A DNA stretch of 64,000 nucleotides from an uncultured Eubacteriales bacterium (GCA_900551995.1 URXW01000002.1:28467-92466); one strand, 5' to 3'. Counted from the first letter of the stretch, positions 25,119-34,443 are shown. Numbers and translations are program-made. The notes: generated by a model not told the origin, from the letters alone.

Positions 25119-26741
25119 GTGGAAACCATCATCTTCCACCCGGAAAAAGACAAAAACGCCATTGAGGAGGCGGCGGCGATCCTCCGCCGGGGCGGTCTGC
25201 TGGGGATCCCCACCGAGACGGTGTACGGTCTCGGCGCGGACGGTCTTAACGAGGACGCCGTGCGCCGCATCTTTCTGGCGAAGGGTCGCCCGCAGGACAA
25301 CCCGCTGATCCTCCACGTGCCGAACGCAGGCTGGCTGGAGCGTTGCTGCACGGACATACCGTCCGCCGCCTACGCGCTGGCGGAGCGGTTCTGGCCGGGG
25401 CCGCTGACCATGATCCTGCCCCGGCGGGACTGTGTGCCCCTCTGCACCACCGGTGGTCTGGACACCGTGGGCGTCCGCTGCCCGGATCACCCTGTAACAC
25501 GCGCCATTATCGCCGCGGCGGACACGCCGGTGGCGGCACCCAGCGGCAATACCTCCGGAAGACCCAGTCCCACCTGTGCCCGCCACATGATGGAGGACAT
25601 GATGGGCAAGATCGACGGCATCGTGGACGGCGGCGACTGCGCCGTGGGGGTGGAGAGCACCATCATCGACCTGACGGTGCAGCCGCCCCGCCTGCTGCGC
25701 CCCGGCGGACTGCCGCTGGAGGAGTTGGAGGCGGTGCTGGGCGAGGTGGCGGTGGACAAGGCGGTGCGGCAGAGGCTGGGGGACGGCGAAAAAGCCAAGG
25801 CACCCGGCATGAAGTACCGCCACTACGCGCCCCGCGCCGCCGTCACCGTGGTCACGGGCACGCCCCGCCGCAGTGCCGCCTATATCCGGGAGCACCTCCC
25901 GGCGGGAGCGGGCGTGATCTGCTTCGACGAGTACGCGCCCCTGTTCGCCGGTCATATCGTTCACCGCCTCGGCTCCCAGGAGGACAAGCTGGCGCAGGCG
26001 CAGCACGTTTTCGACGCGCTGCGTACCTTCGACGACACGGACGTGACCGCCATCTTTGCCCAGTGCCCTGACGAGTCCGGGCTGGGGCTTGCGGTGGGGA
26101 ACCGTCTGAAAAAGGCGGCGGGCTTCCACACGGTGGACGTGTCGCCGCTGGTCATCGGCTTCACCGGCCCCACCGGCGCGGGAAAGACCAGCGCACTCCG
26201 GGCATTGGAGAGGCTGGGCGGGCTTGTGCTGGACTGCGACGCCGTGTATCACGACCTGCTGCGGACGGACAGCACCCTCCGGGACGCCATCACCGGTGCC
26301 TTCGGGCAGGTGTTCGCCCCGGACGGCACCCTTGACCGGCAGAGGCTGGGCACGGTGGTGTTCTCCGACCCGGCGGCACTGGATACGCTGAACCGCATCA
26401 TCTATGCCCGATTGCCCCGTGAGCTGCTGCGCCGCATGGACGAGAGCAGCGCGCCGGTGGTGGGTATCGACGCCATCAACCTTGTGGAGAGCGGTCTGTG
26501 CCGCCTCTGCCGCCGCACCGTGGCGGTGCTGGCACCGTCGGAGCAGCGCGTCCGGCGCATTATGGCGCGGGACGGCATCCCGGAGGAGTACGCCCGGCTG
26601 CGGGTGCAGGCGCAGAAGGACGACGAGTTTTACCGCACCCACTGCACCGATACACTATTCAACGACTGTGCCGACGCCGCCGCCTTTGAGGACGCGGCTT
26701 ACGCGGCACTGCACCGGATATTGAAGGAGGAACGAGCATGA
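25119..26741 (+). CDS. Fusion: Sua5-type threonylcarbamoyl-AMP synthase (TsaC) plus dephospho-CoA kinase (CoaE)
   Basis: One uninterrupted 540-residue frame with two enzymes. Residues 1-~340 are a full Sua5 type: IPTETVYGLGADG, KGRPQDNPL, and the linker APGMKYRHYAP leading to the Sua5 C-terminal domain. It makes threonylcarbamoyl-AMP for t6A. From ~345 comes CoaE: P-loop GPTGAGKT (350-357), then LDCDAVYHDLL, ending near 540; it would phosphorylate dephospho-CoA. GTG 25119 follows AGAGGAAAG. The join lies in continuous high-GC sequence with no sign of frameshift. It overlaps the M18 gene by ATGA. Confidence 0.88.
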   Translation: METIIFHPEKDKNAIEEAAAILRRGGLLGIPTETVYGLGADGLNEDAVRRIFLAKGRPQDNPLILHVPNAGWLERCCTDIPSAAYALAERFWPGPLTMILPRRDCVPLCTTGGLDTVGVRCPDHPVTRAIIAAADTPVAAPSGNTSGRPSPTCARHMMEDMMGKIDGIVDGGDCAVGVESTIIDLTVQPPRLLRPGGLPLEELEAVLGEVAVDKAVRQRLGDGEKAKAPGMKYRHYAPRAAVTVVTGTPRRSAAYIREHLPAGAGVICFDEYAPLFAGHIVHRLGSQEDKLAQAQHVFDALRTFDDTDVTAIFAQCPDESGLGLAVGNRLKKAAGFHTVDVSPLVIGFTGPTGAGKTSALRALERLGGLVLDCDAVYHDLLRTDSTLRDAITGAFGQVFAPDGTLDRQRLGTVVFSDPAALDTLNRIIYARLPRELLRRMDESSAPVVGIDAINLVESGLCRLCRRTVAVLAPSEQRVRRIMARDGIPEEYARLRVQAQKDDEFYRTHCTDTLFNDCADAAAFEDAAYAALHRILKEERA

Positions 26742-28129
26742 GCGAGGAAATGAAGACGCTGCGTAAGCAGCTCCTGCGGGACAGCCGCAGCGGCTACGAT
26801 GTGCTGGAGGAAGCGCAGCTGCGCCGGATGGAGGACTACTGCGCCGATTACAAGGCATTTCTGGGCAATAAGACCGAGCGTCTCAGTGCCCGCGCCGCCA
26901 TCGCCGCGGCGAAGGCGCACGGCTTCGTGGAGTACAGGCGCGGCATGGCTCTGGAGCCGGGGGACAAGGTCTACACCTGCAACCGCGGCAAGGGTCTGAT
27001 GCTGGCGGTCATGGGACGGGAGAGCATGGCGGAGGGCGTGCAGATCGCCGCCGCCCATATCGACTCCCCGCGCCTTGACCTGAAGCCCAACCCGCTGTAC
27101 GAGGACAGCGAGCTGGCGTACTTCAAGACCCACTATTACGGCGGGATCCGCAAGTACCAGTGGGTCACGATCCCCCTGCAATTACAGGGCGTGGTGGTGA
27201 AGAAGGACGGCACCGCCGTGGAGGTCTGCATCGGCGAAAAGGGCGAGCCGCAGCTGGTCATCACCGACCTGCTGCCCCATCTGGGGGGCGAGCAGGGGAA
27301 GAAGCCTCTCAGCGAGGCGATCCCCGCCGAGACGCTGAACATCCTGCTGGGCAGCCGCCCCATCGGCGACGAGGACGACAGCGACCGTGTGAAGCTCCAC
27401 GTGATGAAGCGTCTTTACGACAAGTACGGCATTACCGAGGCGGACTTTGCCTCCGCCGAGCTGGAGGCGGTGCCCGCCGCCGATGCGGTGGACATCGGCA
27501 TCGACGGCAGCATGATCGGCTCCTACGGTCACGACGACCGCGTCTGCGGCTACGCCGCGCTCCGCGCCCTGCTGGAGCTGGACGCTCCCGCCAAGACCGC
27601 CGTGTGCGTGCTGGCGGACAAGGAGGAGATCGGCTCCATGGGCGTTACCGGTATGCAGTCCGCCGTGTTCGAGACGTTCCTCTCCGACCTGTGCGACAGC
27701 CAGAACGTGCCCCTGAAGGTCTGCTTTGAGAACTCCTTCTGCCTGTCCGCCGACGTGACGGCGGCATACGACCCCAACTTCGCCGACGTGTTCGACAAGA
27801 AGAACGCCGCCTTTTTGAACCACGGCGTGGGACTGTGCAAGTACACCGGAGCCCGGGGCAAGTCCGGCTCCTCTGACGCCGGAGCCGAGACGGTGGCTTA
27901 CGTCCGCAGCCTGCTGGACGGCGCAGGCGTCCGCTGGCAGATCTGCGAGCTGGGCAAGGTGGACGCCGGCGGCGGCGGCACCGTGGCGCAGTATATGGCA
28001 AACCGCAACATCGCCACGCTGGACGCCGGCGTGCCGGTGCTGAGTATGCACGCCCCCTTCGAGGTGGTGGCAAAGCTGGACTGCTACGAGATGTACCGCG
28101 CCTGCAAGGCGATCTACGAGGCGCGCTGA
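26738..28129 (+). CDS. M18 family aminopeptidase
   Basis: A 463-residue zinc aminopeptidase of family M18 (aspartyl-aminopeptidase/ApeA type). Metal-ligand blocks: AAHIDSPRLDL, SYGHDDRVCGY, DKEEIGSMG and a terminal SMHAPFEV. It trims N-terminal residues from peptides in the cytoplasm. Last gene of the ddl operon; a strong hairpin follows five bases after the stop. Confidence 0.92.
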   Translation: MSEEMKTLRKQLLRDSRSGYDVLEEAQLRRMEDYCADYKAFLGNKTERLSARAAIAAAKAHGFVEYRRGMALEPGDKVYTCNRGKGLMLAVMGRESMAEGVQIAAAHIDSPRLDLKPNPLYEDSELAYFKTHYYGGIRKYQWVTIPLQLQGVVVKKDGTAVEVCIGEKGEPQLVITDLLPHLGGEQGKKPLSEAIPAETLNILLGSRPIGDEDDSDRVKLHVMKRLYDKYGITEADFASAELEAVPAADAVDIGIDGSMIGSYGHDDRVCGYAALRALLELDAPAKTAVCVLADKEEIGSMGVTGMQSAVFETFLSDLCDSQNVPLKVCFENSFCLSADVTAAYDPNFADVFDKKNAAFLNHGVGLCKYTGARGKSGSSDAGAETVAYVRSLLDGAGVRWQICELGKVDAGGGGTVAQYMANRNIATLDAGVPVLSMHAPFEVVAKLDCYEMYRACKAIYEAR

Positions 28130-28133
28130 CAGA

Positions 28134-28170
28134 GGAAGCTCCCCCCTCCGGGGGAGCTTCCCGCACATTT
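28134..28170 (+). terminator. Terminator after the M18 peptidase gene
   Basis: 12-bp perfect stem GGAAGCTCCCCC/GGGGGAGCTTCC (28134-28145 with 28150-28161); the following T-run is short (ATTT). Confidence 0.7.
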
Positions 28171-28173
28171 CCC

Positions 28174-28202
28174 TTGTAAACAGGGGGAAAATACGGTATA
28201 CT
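28174..28202 (+). promoter_or_regulatory. Sigma-A promoter of ispD-ispF
   Basis: TTGTAA (28174-28179), 17-bp spacer, TATACT (28197-28202), 33 bases before ispD. Confidence 0.7.
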
Positions 28203-28234
28203 TGCGGTACAACACCGGGGAATAGGAGCGCAGG

Positions 28235-28978
28235 ATGACCATGGGAACGCTATTCGATAAATTGCTGCGCCGCCGGGGGAGCCATCCCTACTGCGCGGCA
28301 CTGGTGCCCGCCGCCGGGCGATCCCGGCGCATGGGCGGCACCGACAAGCTGACGGCTCTGCTGGGAGGCGAGCCGGTGCTCCACCGTACCCTGTGGGCAC
28401 TGGACAACGCCCGTCTCGTGGACGAGATCGTGGTGGCGGCAAGCCCTGACCGGCTGGAGGAGATCGCCGCGCTCTGCGTCCGCGCCGGCGTGAGGAAGCC
28501 CCTCCGCGTGGTGGAGGGCGGCGAAAGCCGCGCCCAGTCCGTGCTGATGGCTGCGCTTGCCGCCAGCGACCGGTGCGAGCTGCTGGCTGTCCACGACGGT
28601 GCCCGCCCCCTGATCCGGGGCGAGCAGGTGGACGACATGGTGCGTCTGGGGCAAAAGACCTACGCCGCCGCGCCGGCTCTGCCGGTGACGGACACGGTGA
28701 AGGTGGCGGACACCGCCGGCGTCGTCCAGTCCACCCCGGACAGGAGATCCCTCTACGCCGTCCAGACGCCCCAGGTCTTTCAAGCGAATCTCCTGAAGGC
28801 CGCCCTCCAGTCCGCCGTGGAGGCGAACGCGGAGATCACCGACGACTGCTCCGCCGTGGAGCGGCTGGGCAAGACGGTCTATCTGGCACCGGGCTGGCGG
28901 GAGAACATCAAGATCACAACGCAGGAGGATCTGATGCTGGCGGAAACCTTCCTGCGGGAAAGGGAGAAGTGCACATGA
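28235..28978 (+). CDS. ispD: 2-C-methyl-D-erythritol 4-phosphate cytidylyltransferase
   Basis: Third step of the MEP isoprenoid pathway (MEP + CTP to CDP-ME). Nucleotide-binding PAAGRSRRMGG (~25-35), the VHDGARPLI block, and PVTDTVK are present. 247 residues, slightly long at the N-terminus; ATG 28241 is an alternative start. It overlaps ispF by ATGA. Confidence 0.94.
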   Translation: MTMGTLFDKLLRRRGSHPYCAALVPAAGRSRRMGGTDKLTALLGGEPVLHRTLWALDNARLVDEIVVAASPDRLEEIAALCVRAGVRKPLRVVEGGESRAQSVLMAALAASDRCELLAVHDGARPLIRGEQVDDMVRLGQKTYAAAPALPVTDTVKVADTAGVVQSTPDRRSLYAVQTPQVFQANLLKAALQSAVEANAEITDDCSAVERLGKTVYLAPGWRENIKITTQEDLMLAETFLREREKCT

Positions 28979-29460
28979 CTGCTCTGCGTATCGGACACGG
29001 CTACGATGTCCACCGGCTGACCGAGAACCGCCCCCTGATTTTGGGCGGCGTGACCGTCCCCTTTGACCGGGGGCTGCTGGGACATTCCGATGCCGACGTG
29101 CTGACCCACGCCGTGATGGACGCGCTGCTGGGCGCGGCGGCTCTGGGCGACATCGGGCACCTGTTCCCCGACAGCGACGACGCCTACGCCGGTGCCGACA
29201 GCGTCGCGCTCCTCCGCCGCGTGACGGCGGTGCTCCGCGAGTGCGGCTTCGTCCCCGTCAACGTGGATGCCACCGTGCTGGCGCAGCGTCCCAAGCTGGC
29301 ACCCTATGTCCCGGAGATGCGCCGGAATCTGGCGCAGGCGATGGGCTTGGACGTATCCTGCGTCTCCGTCAAGGCGACCACGGAGGAAGCTCTGGGATTC
29401 ACCGGCAGGGAGGAGGGTATGGCGTCCCACGCTGTGGCACTTATCGAAAAGTGTCGGTGA
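28975..29460 (+). CDS. ispF: 2-C-methyl-D-erythritol 2,4-cyclodiphosphate synthase
   Basis: Next-but-one MEP pathway enzyme, 161 residues. Zinc ligands Asp11, His13 (GYDVHRL) and His45 (LTHAV) are in place, as is the signature SDADVLTHA. Translationally coupled to ispD. Confidence 0.96.
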   Translation: MTALRIGHGYDVHRLTENRPLILGGVTVPFDRGLLGHSDADVLTHAVMDALLGAAALGDIGHLFPDSDDAYAGADSVALLRRVTAVLRECGFVPVNVDATVLAQRPKLAPYVPEMRRNLAQAMGLDVSCVSVKATTEEALGFTGREEGMASHAVALIEKCR

Positions 29461-29499
29461 GATTTGGCTGATTTTCACAAATTCTTAACACATGCGCCC

Positions 29500-29528
29500 T
29501 TGTGCCATCCGCCGGATTATGGTACAAT
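29500..29528 (+). promoter_or_regulatory. Promoter of the DUF1538/P-II operon
   Basis: TTGTGC (29500-29505), 17-bp spacer, TACAAT (29523-29528). The ~85-base leader contains a 7-bp hairpin AGATACG/CGTATCT (29540-29546 with 29551-29557), of unknown function. Confidence 0.5.
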
Positions 29529-29617
29529 ATATGTGTCAGAGATACGATGGCGTATCTGCCCACCACGGACAGATGCGCCGCTTTTGTAAGTCGGGAAAAA
29601 CAGAAAGGAAGGTAGCA

Positions 29618-31189
29618 TTGACTCACAGGACTATTCAGGACGAGCAGGCGAGACTGCGTAAGAAACGGCAAAAGGCAGGGAGCTTTTTCGCCATCTTCAA
29701 AAAGCCCATGCACGAATCCCTCACCTCGGTGCTTCCGGTGATGCTGATTGTGCTGCTGCTTTGCTTCACCATCGCACCGGTGCCCAACAACGCCATGGTG
29801 GCGTTTCTGCTGGGCGGCGTTATGCTGATCGGCGGTATGGGACTTTTCACCCTCGGGTCGGAGATGTCCATGATCCCGCTGGGGCAGGCGGTGGGCTCCG
29901 AGATCACCCGCCGCCGCCGTGTGTGGATCATCGCCGTGGTGGGCTTCCTCATCGGCATGATCATCACCGTGGCGGAGCCGGATCTGCAGGTGCTCGCCAA
30001 TCAGGTGCCCGCCATCAGCAACAACGTCATCATCTGGTCGGTGGCGGTGGGCGTGGGCGTGTTCCTTGTGATCGCTCTGCTGCGTATCGTGCTGGGTATC
30101 CAGCTCCGCTGGCTGCTGATCGGCTTTTACGCGGTGGTGTTCGTGCTGGCGACATTCGTCTCCCCGGATTTCTGGGCGGTGGCGTTCGACTCCGGCGGCG
30201 TGACCACCGGCCCCATGACCGTGCCGTTCATCATGGCACTGGGCGTGGGCGTCTGCGCCGTGCGAAGCGACAAGAAGGCGGGGGGCGACAGCTTCGGTCT
30301 TGTGGCTCTCTGCTCCATCGGCCCCATCGTCACCGTGCTGATCCTCGGGCTGCTCTATAAGCCCGACGGCAGTGCCTACACCGCCGCCGTCATGCCCGAC
30401 GCCAGGGACACGGTGGAGATGTTCGACCTCTACCTCAGCAACTTCCCCCACTATCTGCGGGAGACGGCGTCGGCTCTGCTGCCCATCGCCGCGTTCCTCA
30501 TCCTGTTCCAGCTGGTCACGAAACGCCTCAAGCGCAGAGAGCTGATCCACATGGCGATCGGTCTTGTCTACGTCTACATAGGGCTGACCGTATTCCTGAT
30601 GGGCGTCAACGTGGGCTTCATGCCCGTGGGCAGCTTCTTGGGCGGCAGCATCGCCAGCCACCAGTACAACTGGATCCTTGTGCCCATCGCCATGGTCATC
30701 GGCTACTTCATCGTGCAGGCGGAGCCTGCCGTCCACGTGCTGAACAAGCAGGTGGAGGAGATCACCGCCGGTGCCATCCCCGCCCACGCCATGAACACCG
30801 CGCTTTCCATCGGTGTTGCCATCTCTCTGGGGCTTGCCATGATCCGCGTGCTGACGGGTATCTCCATCATGTGGTTCCTGATCCCCGGCTACGTCATCAG
30901 CTTGGCTCTGAGCTTCGTGGTGCCCGACATCTTCACCTCGGTGGCGTTCGACTCCGGCGGCGTGGCGTCCGGCCCTATGACCGCCACGTTCCTGCTGCCC
31001 TTCGCGCTGGGAGCCTGTGACGCCGTGGGCGGCAATCTCGTCACTGACGCCTTCGGCGTGGTGGCGATGGTGGCGATGACCCCGCTGGTGACCATCCAGC
31101 TGCTGGGTCTCAGCTACCAGCGCAAGCTGCGCCATGCCCCTGCTCCTGCCGCGCCTGTGGCGGTGGAGGAGCTTATCGAGCTGTGCTGA
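29618..31189 (+). CDS. DUF1538 membrane protein (probable transporter) with internal duplication
   Basis: TTG 29618 follows AAAGGAAGG (29604-29612); upstream in-frame ATGs lie before or within the promoter and are rejected. The 523-residue product has about a dozen membrane helices in two homologous halves, each carrying the same box: FDSGGVTTGPMT in the first half and FDSGGVASGPMT in the second. This inverted or tandem repeat arrangement is typical of transporters. DUF1538 has no settled substrate; pairing with a P-II-like protein suggests a cation or nitrogen-linked solute under nucleotide control. Confidence 0.85.
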   Translation: MTHRTIQDEQARLRKKRQKAGSFFAIFKKPMHESLTSVLPVMLIVLLLCFTIAPVPNNAMVAFLLGGVMLIGGMGLFTLGSEMSMIPLGQAVGSEITRRRRVWIIAVVGFLIGMIITVAEPDLQVLANQVPAISNNVIIWSVAVGVGVFLVIALLRIVLGIQLRWLLIGFYAVVFVLATFVSPDFWAVAFDSGGVTTGPMTVPFIMALGVGVCAVRSDKKAGGDSFGLVALCSIGPIVTVLILGLLYKPDGSAYTAAVMPDARDTVEMFDLYLSNFPHYLRETASALLPIAAFLILFQLVTKRLKRRELIHMAIGLVYVYIGLTVFLMGVNVGFMPVGSFLGGSIASHQYNWILVPIAMVIGYFIVQAEPAVHVLNKQVEEITAGAIPAHAMNTALSIGVAISLGLAMIRVLTGISIMWFLIPGYVISLALSFVVPDIFTSVAFDSGGVASGPMTATFLLPFALGACDAVGGNLVTDAFGVVAMVAMTPLVTIQLLGLSYQRKLRHAPAPAAPVAVEELIELC

Positions 31190-31201
31190 GGAGGTGCCCC
31201 T

Positions 31202-31912
31202 ATGTCTGAAAAAACCAATAACCGCCTGTATCTGATGATCACCATTACCAACCGCGTCAAGGGTGCCACCCACTTCATCGACTTCTACCGCGCCTTCGGC
31301 GCACCGGTGGTATTCACCGCGCTGGGACGCGGCACCGCCAGCAACGACATTCTGAACACGCTGGGACTGGAGGCAACGGAGAAATCCGTCATGTTCTCCG
31401 TCGTCACCCCCGCCGTGAAGGAGGTGCTCATGCGTGAGCTGGTGGACACCATGCGGATCGACCGCCCCGGCAGCGGTATCGCCGTGTGCCTGCACCTGAG
31501 CAGTGTGGGCGGACGCACGGCACTGAACTATCTGATCTCCGGCAAGAGCGACGGCCAGCCGGATATGTCTGTAAAGGAGGAAGACTTGATGAACGACAGC
31601 CCGTACCAGCTGATTCTGGCGATCACCAACAGCGGCTATACCGACACCGTCATGGAGGCGGCGTCCGCCGCCGGTGCCCGCGGCGGCACCGTGATCCACG
31701 CCCGTGCCACCGACGCGGAGAACACCAACAAATTCTTCGGCGTCGCCATCTCCGAGGAGCGCGAGATGATCTTCCTTGTCACCCCCACCGATAAGCGCAC
31801 CGCCATCATGCAGTCCATTATGGAGAAGGCGGGTGCCCACACGGAGGCGCAGACCGCCACCATCTCCCTCCCCCTGGACGACACAGTGGGACTTTACAAC
31901 GCCGAGAACTGA
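31202..31912 (+). CDS. Tandem double P-II-like (GlnB-fold) protein
   Basis: A 236-residue protein made of two P-II-like domains (~8-112 and ~133-230). The second has AGARGGTVIHARATD, FFGVAISEEREMIFLVT and a terminal helix, the usual P-II strand/helix order; the first has degenerate versions such as FGAPVVFTALGRGTASNDIL. No PROSITE-type T-loop Tyr uridylylation motif is obvious. P-II proteins bind ATP/ADP and gate transporters; here the gene is 12 bases after the DUF1538 gene, so it probably regulates that protein. Confidence 0.8.
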   Translation: MSEKTNNRLYLMITITNRVKGATHFIDFYRAFGAPVVFTALGRGTASNDILNTLGLEATEKSVMFSVVTPAVKEVLMRELVDTMRIDRPGSGIAVCLHLSSVGGRTALNYLISGKSDGQPDMSVKEEDLMNDSPYQLILAITNSGYTDTVMEAASAAGARGGTVIHARATDAENTNKFFGVAISEEREMIFLVTPTDKRTAIMQSIMEKAGAHTEAQTATISLPLDDTVGLYNAEN

Positions 31913-31921
31913 AATAACGGA

Positions 31922-31953
31922 AAAACAGGGTCGCACCGCGACCCTGTTTTTTT
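31922..31953 (+). terminator. Terminator after the P-II-like gene
   Basis: 13-bp perfect stem (31922-31934 with 31938-31950), three-base loop, and a run of seven T. Confidence 0.92.
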
Positions 31954-31983
31954 ACAAAAATCCACAGAAAAGCCCTCCGCTTC

Positions 31984-32012
31984 TTGACAGGAAAGGGGCA
32001 CCGTGCTACCAT
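31984..32012 (+). promoter_or_regulatory. Sigma-A promoter of feoAB
   Basis: Consensus TTGACA (31984-31989), 17-bp spacer, TACCAT (32007-32012). I see no clear Fur or DtxR box around it. Confidence 0.65.
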
Positions 32013-32063
32013 CGTACCAGCCAAATAGGAAATAGCAAACCAAGTACATCAGAGGTAAGCGAA

Positions 32064-32297
32064 ATGACACTGAATGAACTGCATATCGGCGACACCGCCG
32101 CCATCACCGCCGTGGGCGGCGAGGGCGCGCTCCGCTGCCGCCTGCTGGATATGGGGCTGACGCCCCGCACCCTTGTCACGCTCCGCAAGGTCGCGCCCAT
32201 GGGCGACCCCATTGAGATACGCGTCCGGGGCTATGAGCTGACGCTGCGGGTGGAGGACGCCCGCGAGATCACCGTGGAAAAGAGGGATGACGCATGA
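32064..32297 (+). CDS. feoA: Ferrous iron transport protein A
   Basis: A 77-residue SH3-like protein that assists FeoB. The pattern LRCRLLDMGLTPRTLV and VRGYELTLRVEDA is typical. ATG 32064 follows AGAGGTAA. Four-base overlap with feoB. Confidence 0.93.
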   Translation: MTLNELHIGDTAAITAVGGEGALRCRLLDMGLTPRTLVTLRKVAPMGDPIEIRVRGYELTLRVEDAREITVEKRDDA

Positions 32298-34285
32298 TCT
32301 TCGCATTGGCGGGCAACCAGAACTGCGGCAAGACCACGCTGTTCAACGCCCTCACCGGCTCCAACCAGCACGTGGGCAACTTCCCCGGCGTCACCGTGGA
32401 TCAGAAATCCGGCGAGGTGCGCGGTCATAAGGACTGCTCCGTGGTGGATCTCCCCGGTATCTACTCCCTCCGCACGTATACCCAGGAGGAGATCGTCACC
32501 CGCGACTACATTCTGAACCAGAAGCCCGACGGCATCATCAACATCGTGGACGCCACCAACATTGAGCGCAACCTCTATCTGACCCTTCAGCTGCTGGAAC
32601 TGCGCGTCCCCATGGTGCTGGCACTGAACATGATGGACGAGGTGCGCGCCAACGGCGGCACCATCGACGTCCACAAGCTGTCCGAGGATCTGGGCATCCC
32701 CGTGGTGCCCATCTCCGCCGCCAAGGGCGAGGGCGTGTCCGAGCTGATGGATCAGGCGATCCAGACGGCGCGGAACCGCACTATGCCCAAGGTCTACGAT
32801 TTCTGCGCGGCGGACTCCCCGGTGCACCGCTGCGTCCACGCCGTCGTCCACCTCATCGAAGATCACGCCGAGCGTCTCGGACTGCCGCCCCGCTTCTGCG
32901 CCACAAAGCTCATCGAGGGCGACCGGACCATGGCGGATCGCCTCGTGCTGGATCAGAACGAGCGGGAGCTGCTGGAGCACATCATCGTCCAGCTGGAGAC
33001 GGAGAACGACCTGGATCGCAACGCGTCCCTTGCGGATATGCGCTATACCTTCATCGAGAAGGTCACCGCCGACGCGGTGGTCAAGTGCCACGAAAGCCGG
33101 GAGCATAAGCGCAGCGTGGCACTGGACAGGATCCTCACCGGCAAATACACCGCCCTCCCTGTGTTCTTCGGCGTTATGCTGCTCATCTTCTGGCTGACGT
33201 TCAGCGTCATCGGGCAGCGTCTCAGCGACCTGCTGGCGTCCGGCATTGACTACGTGTCCGCCGGTGTGGACGGCGCGCTCACCGCCTACGGCATCAACCC
33301 GGTGGTGCACAGCCTGATCATCGACGGTATCTTCGCCGGTGTGGGCAGCGTGCTGTCGTTCCTGCCCATCATCGTCACACTGTTCTTCTTCCTGTCCATT
33401 CTGGAGGACACCGGCTACATGGCGCGGGTGGCGTTCGTCATGGACAAGCTCCTCCGCAAGATCGGGCTTTCCGGACGCAGCATCGTCCCGCTGCTCATCG
33501 GCTTCGGCTGTTCGGTGCCCGCCATTATGGCGACCCGCACCGTCTCCTCCGACCGTGACCGGAAAATGACCATCCTGCTGACGCCCTATATGAGCTGTTC
33601 CGCCAAGATCCCCATTTACGGCTTCTTCACCGCCGCCTTCTTCACCGACCACAAGGCTCTGGTGATGATCTCCCTCTACGTGCTGGGCATCCTCGTGGGG
33701 GTTCTGGCGGCACTTCTGATGAAGAACTCCGTCTTTCGCGGCAAGCCTGTGCCCTTCGTCATGGAGCTGCCCAACTACCGCCTGCCCTCCCTGAAAAGTG
33801 TGGGGCTGCTCCTGTGGGAGAAGGCGAAGGACTTCCTCCAGCGCGCCTTCACCGTGATCTTTCTGGCAACGGTGGTCATCTGGTTCCTCCAGAGCTTCGA
33901 CACCCGCCTCAACGTGGTCGCGGACAGCGCGGACAGTCTGCTGGCACTGATCGGTCAGTGGCTGGCAGTGCTCTTCGCGCCGCTGGGCTTTGGCGACTGG
34001 CGGTGCGCCACGTCCCTGATCTCTGGCTTCATCGCCAAGGAATCCGTGGTCAGCACGCTGCAAGTCCTGCTGGGCAGTGCCGCCGTCTCCTCGCTGTTCA
34101 CCGCCCGCAGTGCCATCAGCTTCCTTGTGTTCACGCTGCTGTATACCCCCTGCGTGGCGGCGGTCGCCACCATCCGGCGTGAGCTTGGCTCCGTGGTCAA
34201 GACCGTGGGTGTGGTGCTGCTCCAATGCGGCGTGGCATGGCTGGCATCGTTTATTGCCTATGCGATAGGAGGGCTGCTGGTATGA
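32294..34285 (+). CDS. feoB: Ferrous iron transporter B
   Basis: Membrane Fe2+ transporter with an N-terminal G domain, 663 residues. G1 is GNQNCGKTT (7-15), G3 DLPGIYSL, G4 NMMD; two Gate motifs follow among about nine helices, including GFGCSVPAIMATR. It starts within the feoA stop and overlaps the next small gene by ATGA. Confidence 0.96.
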   Translation: MIFALAGNQNCGKTTLFNALTGSNQHVGNFPGVTVDQKSGEVRGHKDCSVVDLPGIYSLRTYTQEEIVTRDYILNQKPDGIINIVDATNIERNLYLTLQLLELRVPMVLALNMMDEVRANGGTIDVHKLSEDLGIPVVPISAAKGEGVSELMDQAIQTARNRTMPKVYDFCAADSPVHRCVHAVVHLIEDHAERLGLPPRFCATKLIEGDRTMADRLVLDQNERELLEHIIVQLETENDLDRNASLADMRYTFIEKVTADAVVKCHESREHKRSVALDRILTGKYTALPVFFGVMLLIFWLTFSVIGQRLSDLLASGIDYVSAGVDGALTAYGINPVVHSLIIDGIFAGVGSVLSFLPIIVTLFFFLSILEDTGYMARVAFVMDKLLRKIGLSGRSIVPLLIGFGCSVPAIMATRTVSSDRDRKMTILLTPYMSCSAKIPIYGFFTAAFFTDHKALVMISLYVLGILVGVLAALLMKNSVFRGKPVPFVMELPNYRLPSLKSVGLLLWEKAKDFLQRAFTVIFLATVVIWFLQSFDTRLNVVADSADSLLALIGQWLAVLFAPLGFGDWRCATSLISGFIAKESVVSTLQVLLGSAAVSSLFTARSAISFLVFTLLYTPCVAAVATIRRELGSVVKTVGVVLLQCGVAWLASFIAYAIGGLLV

Positions 34286-34443
34286 CGTGGATGGACTGGC
34301 TGCTCCTTGCGCTGGTGGTGCTGTGCGGACTGCTTGCCATCCGCAGCACCCGCAAAGCCAAAAAGCAGGGCAAGTGCGTGGGCTGCTCCGGCTGCGCCGG
34401 AGGCTGCGACAACTGTATGGAGAAAAACAAAACCTCCGGCTGA
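34282..34443 (+). CDS. FeoB-associated Cys-rich membrane protein
   Basis: A 53-residue protein: one membrane helix (~4-21), a basic stretch, then CVGCSGCAGGCDNC. Such small Cys-rich proteins often follow feoB in Firmicutes and may fill the FeoC role or bind iron. ATG 34282 overlaps the feoB stop; AGGAGGG lies at 34267-34273. Confidence 0.88.
   Translation: MTWMDWLLLALVVLCGLLAIRSTRKAKKQGKCVGCSGCAGGCDNCMEKNKTSG

Noticed and set aside
31954..32063. A Fur or DtxR box at the feoAB promoter
   Set aside because: No convincing palindrome of either kind was found near the -35 and -10 elements.
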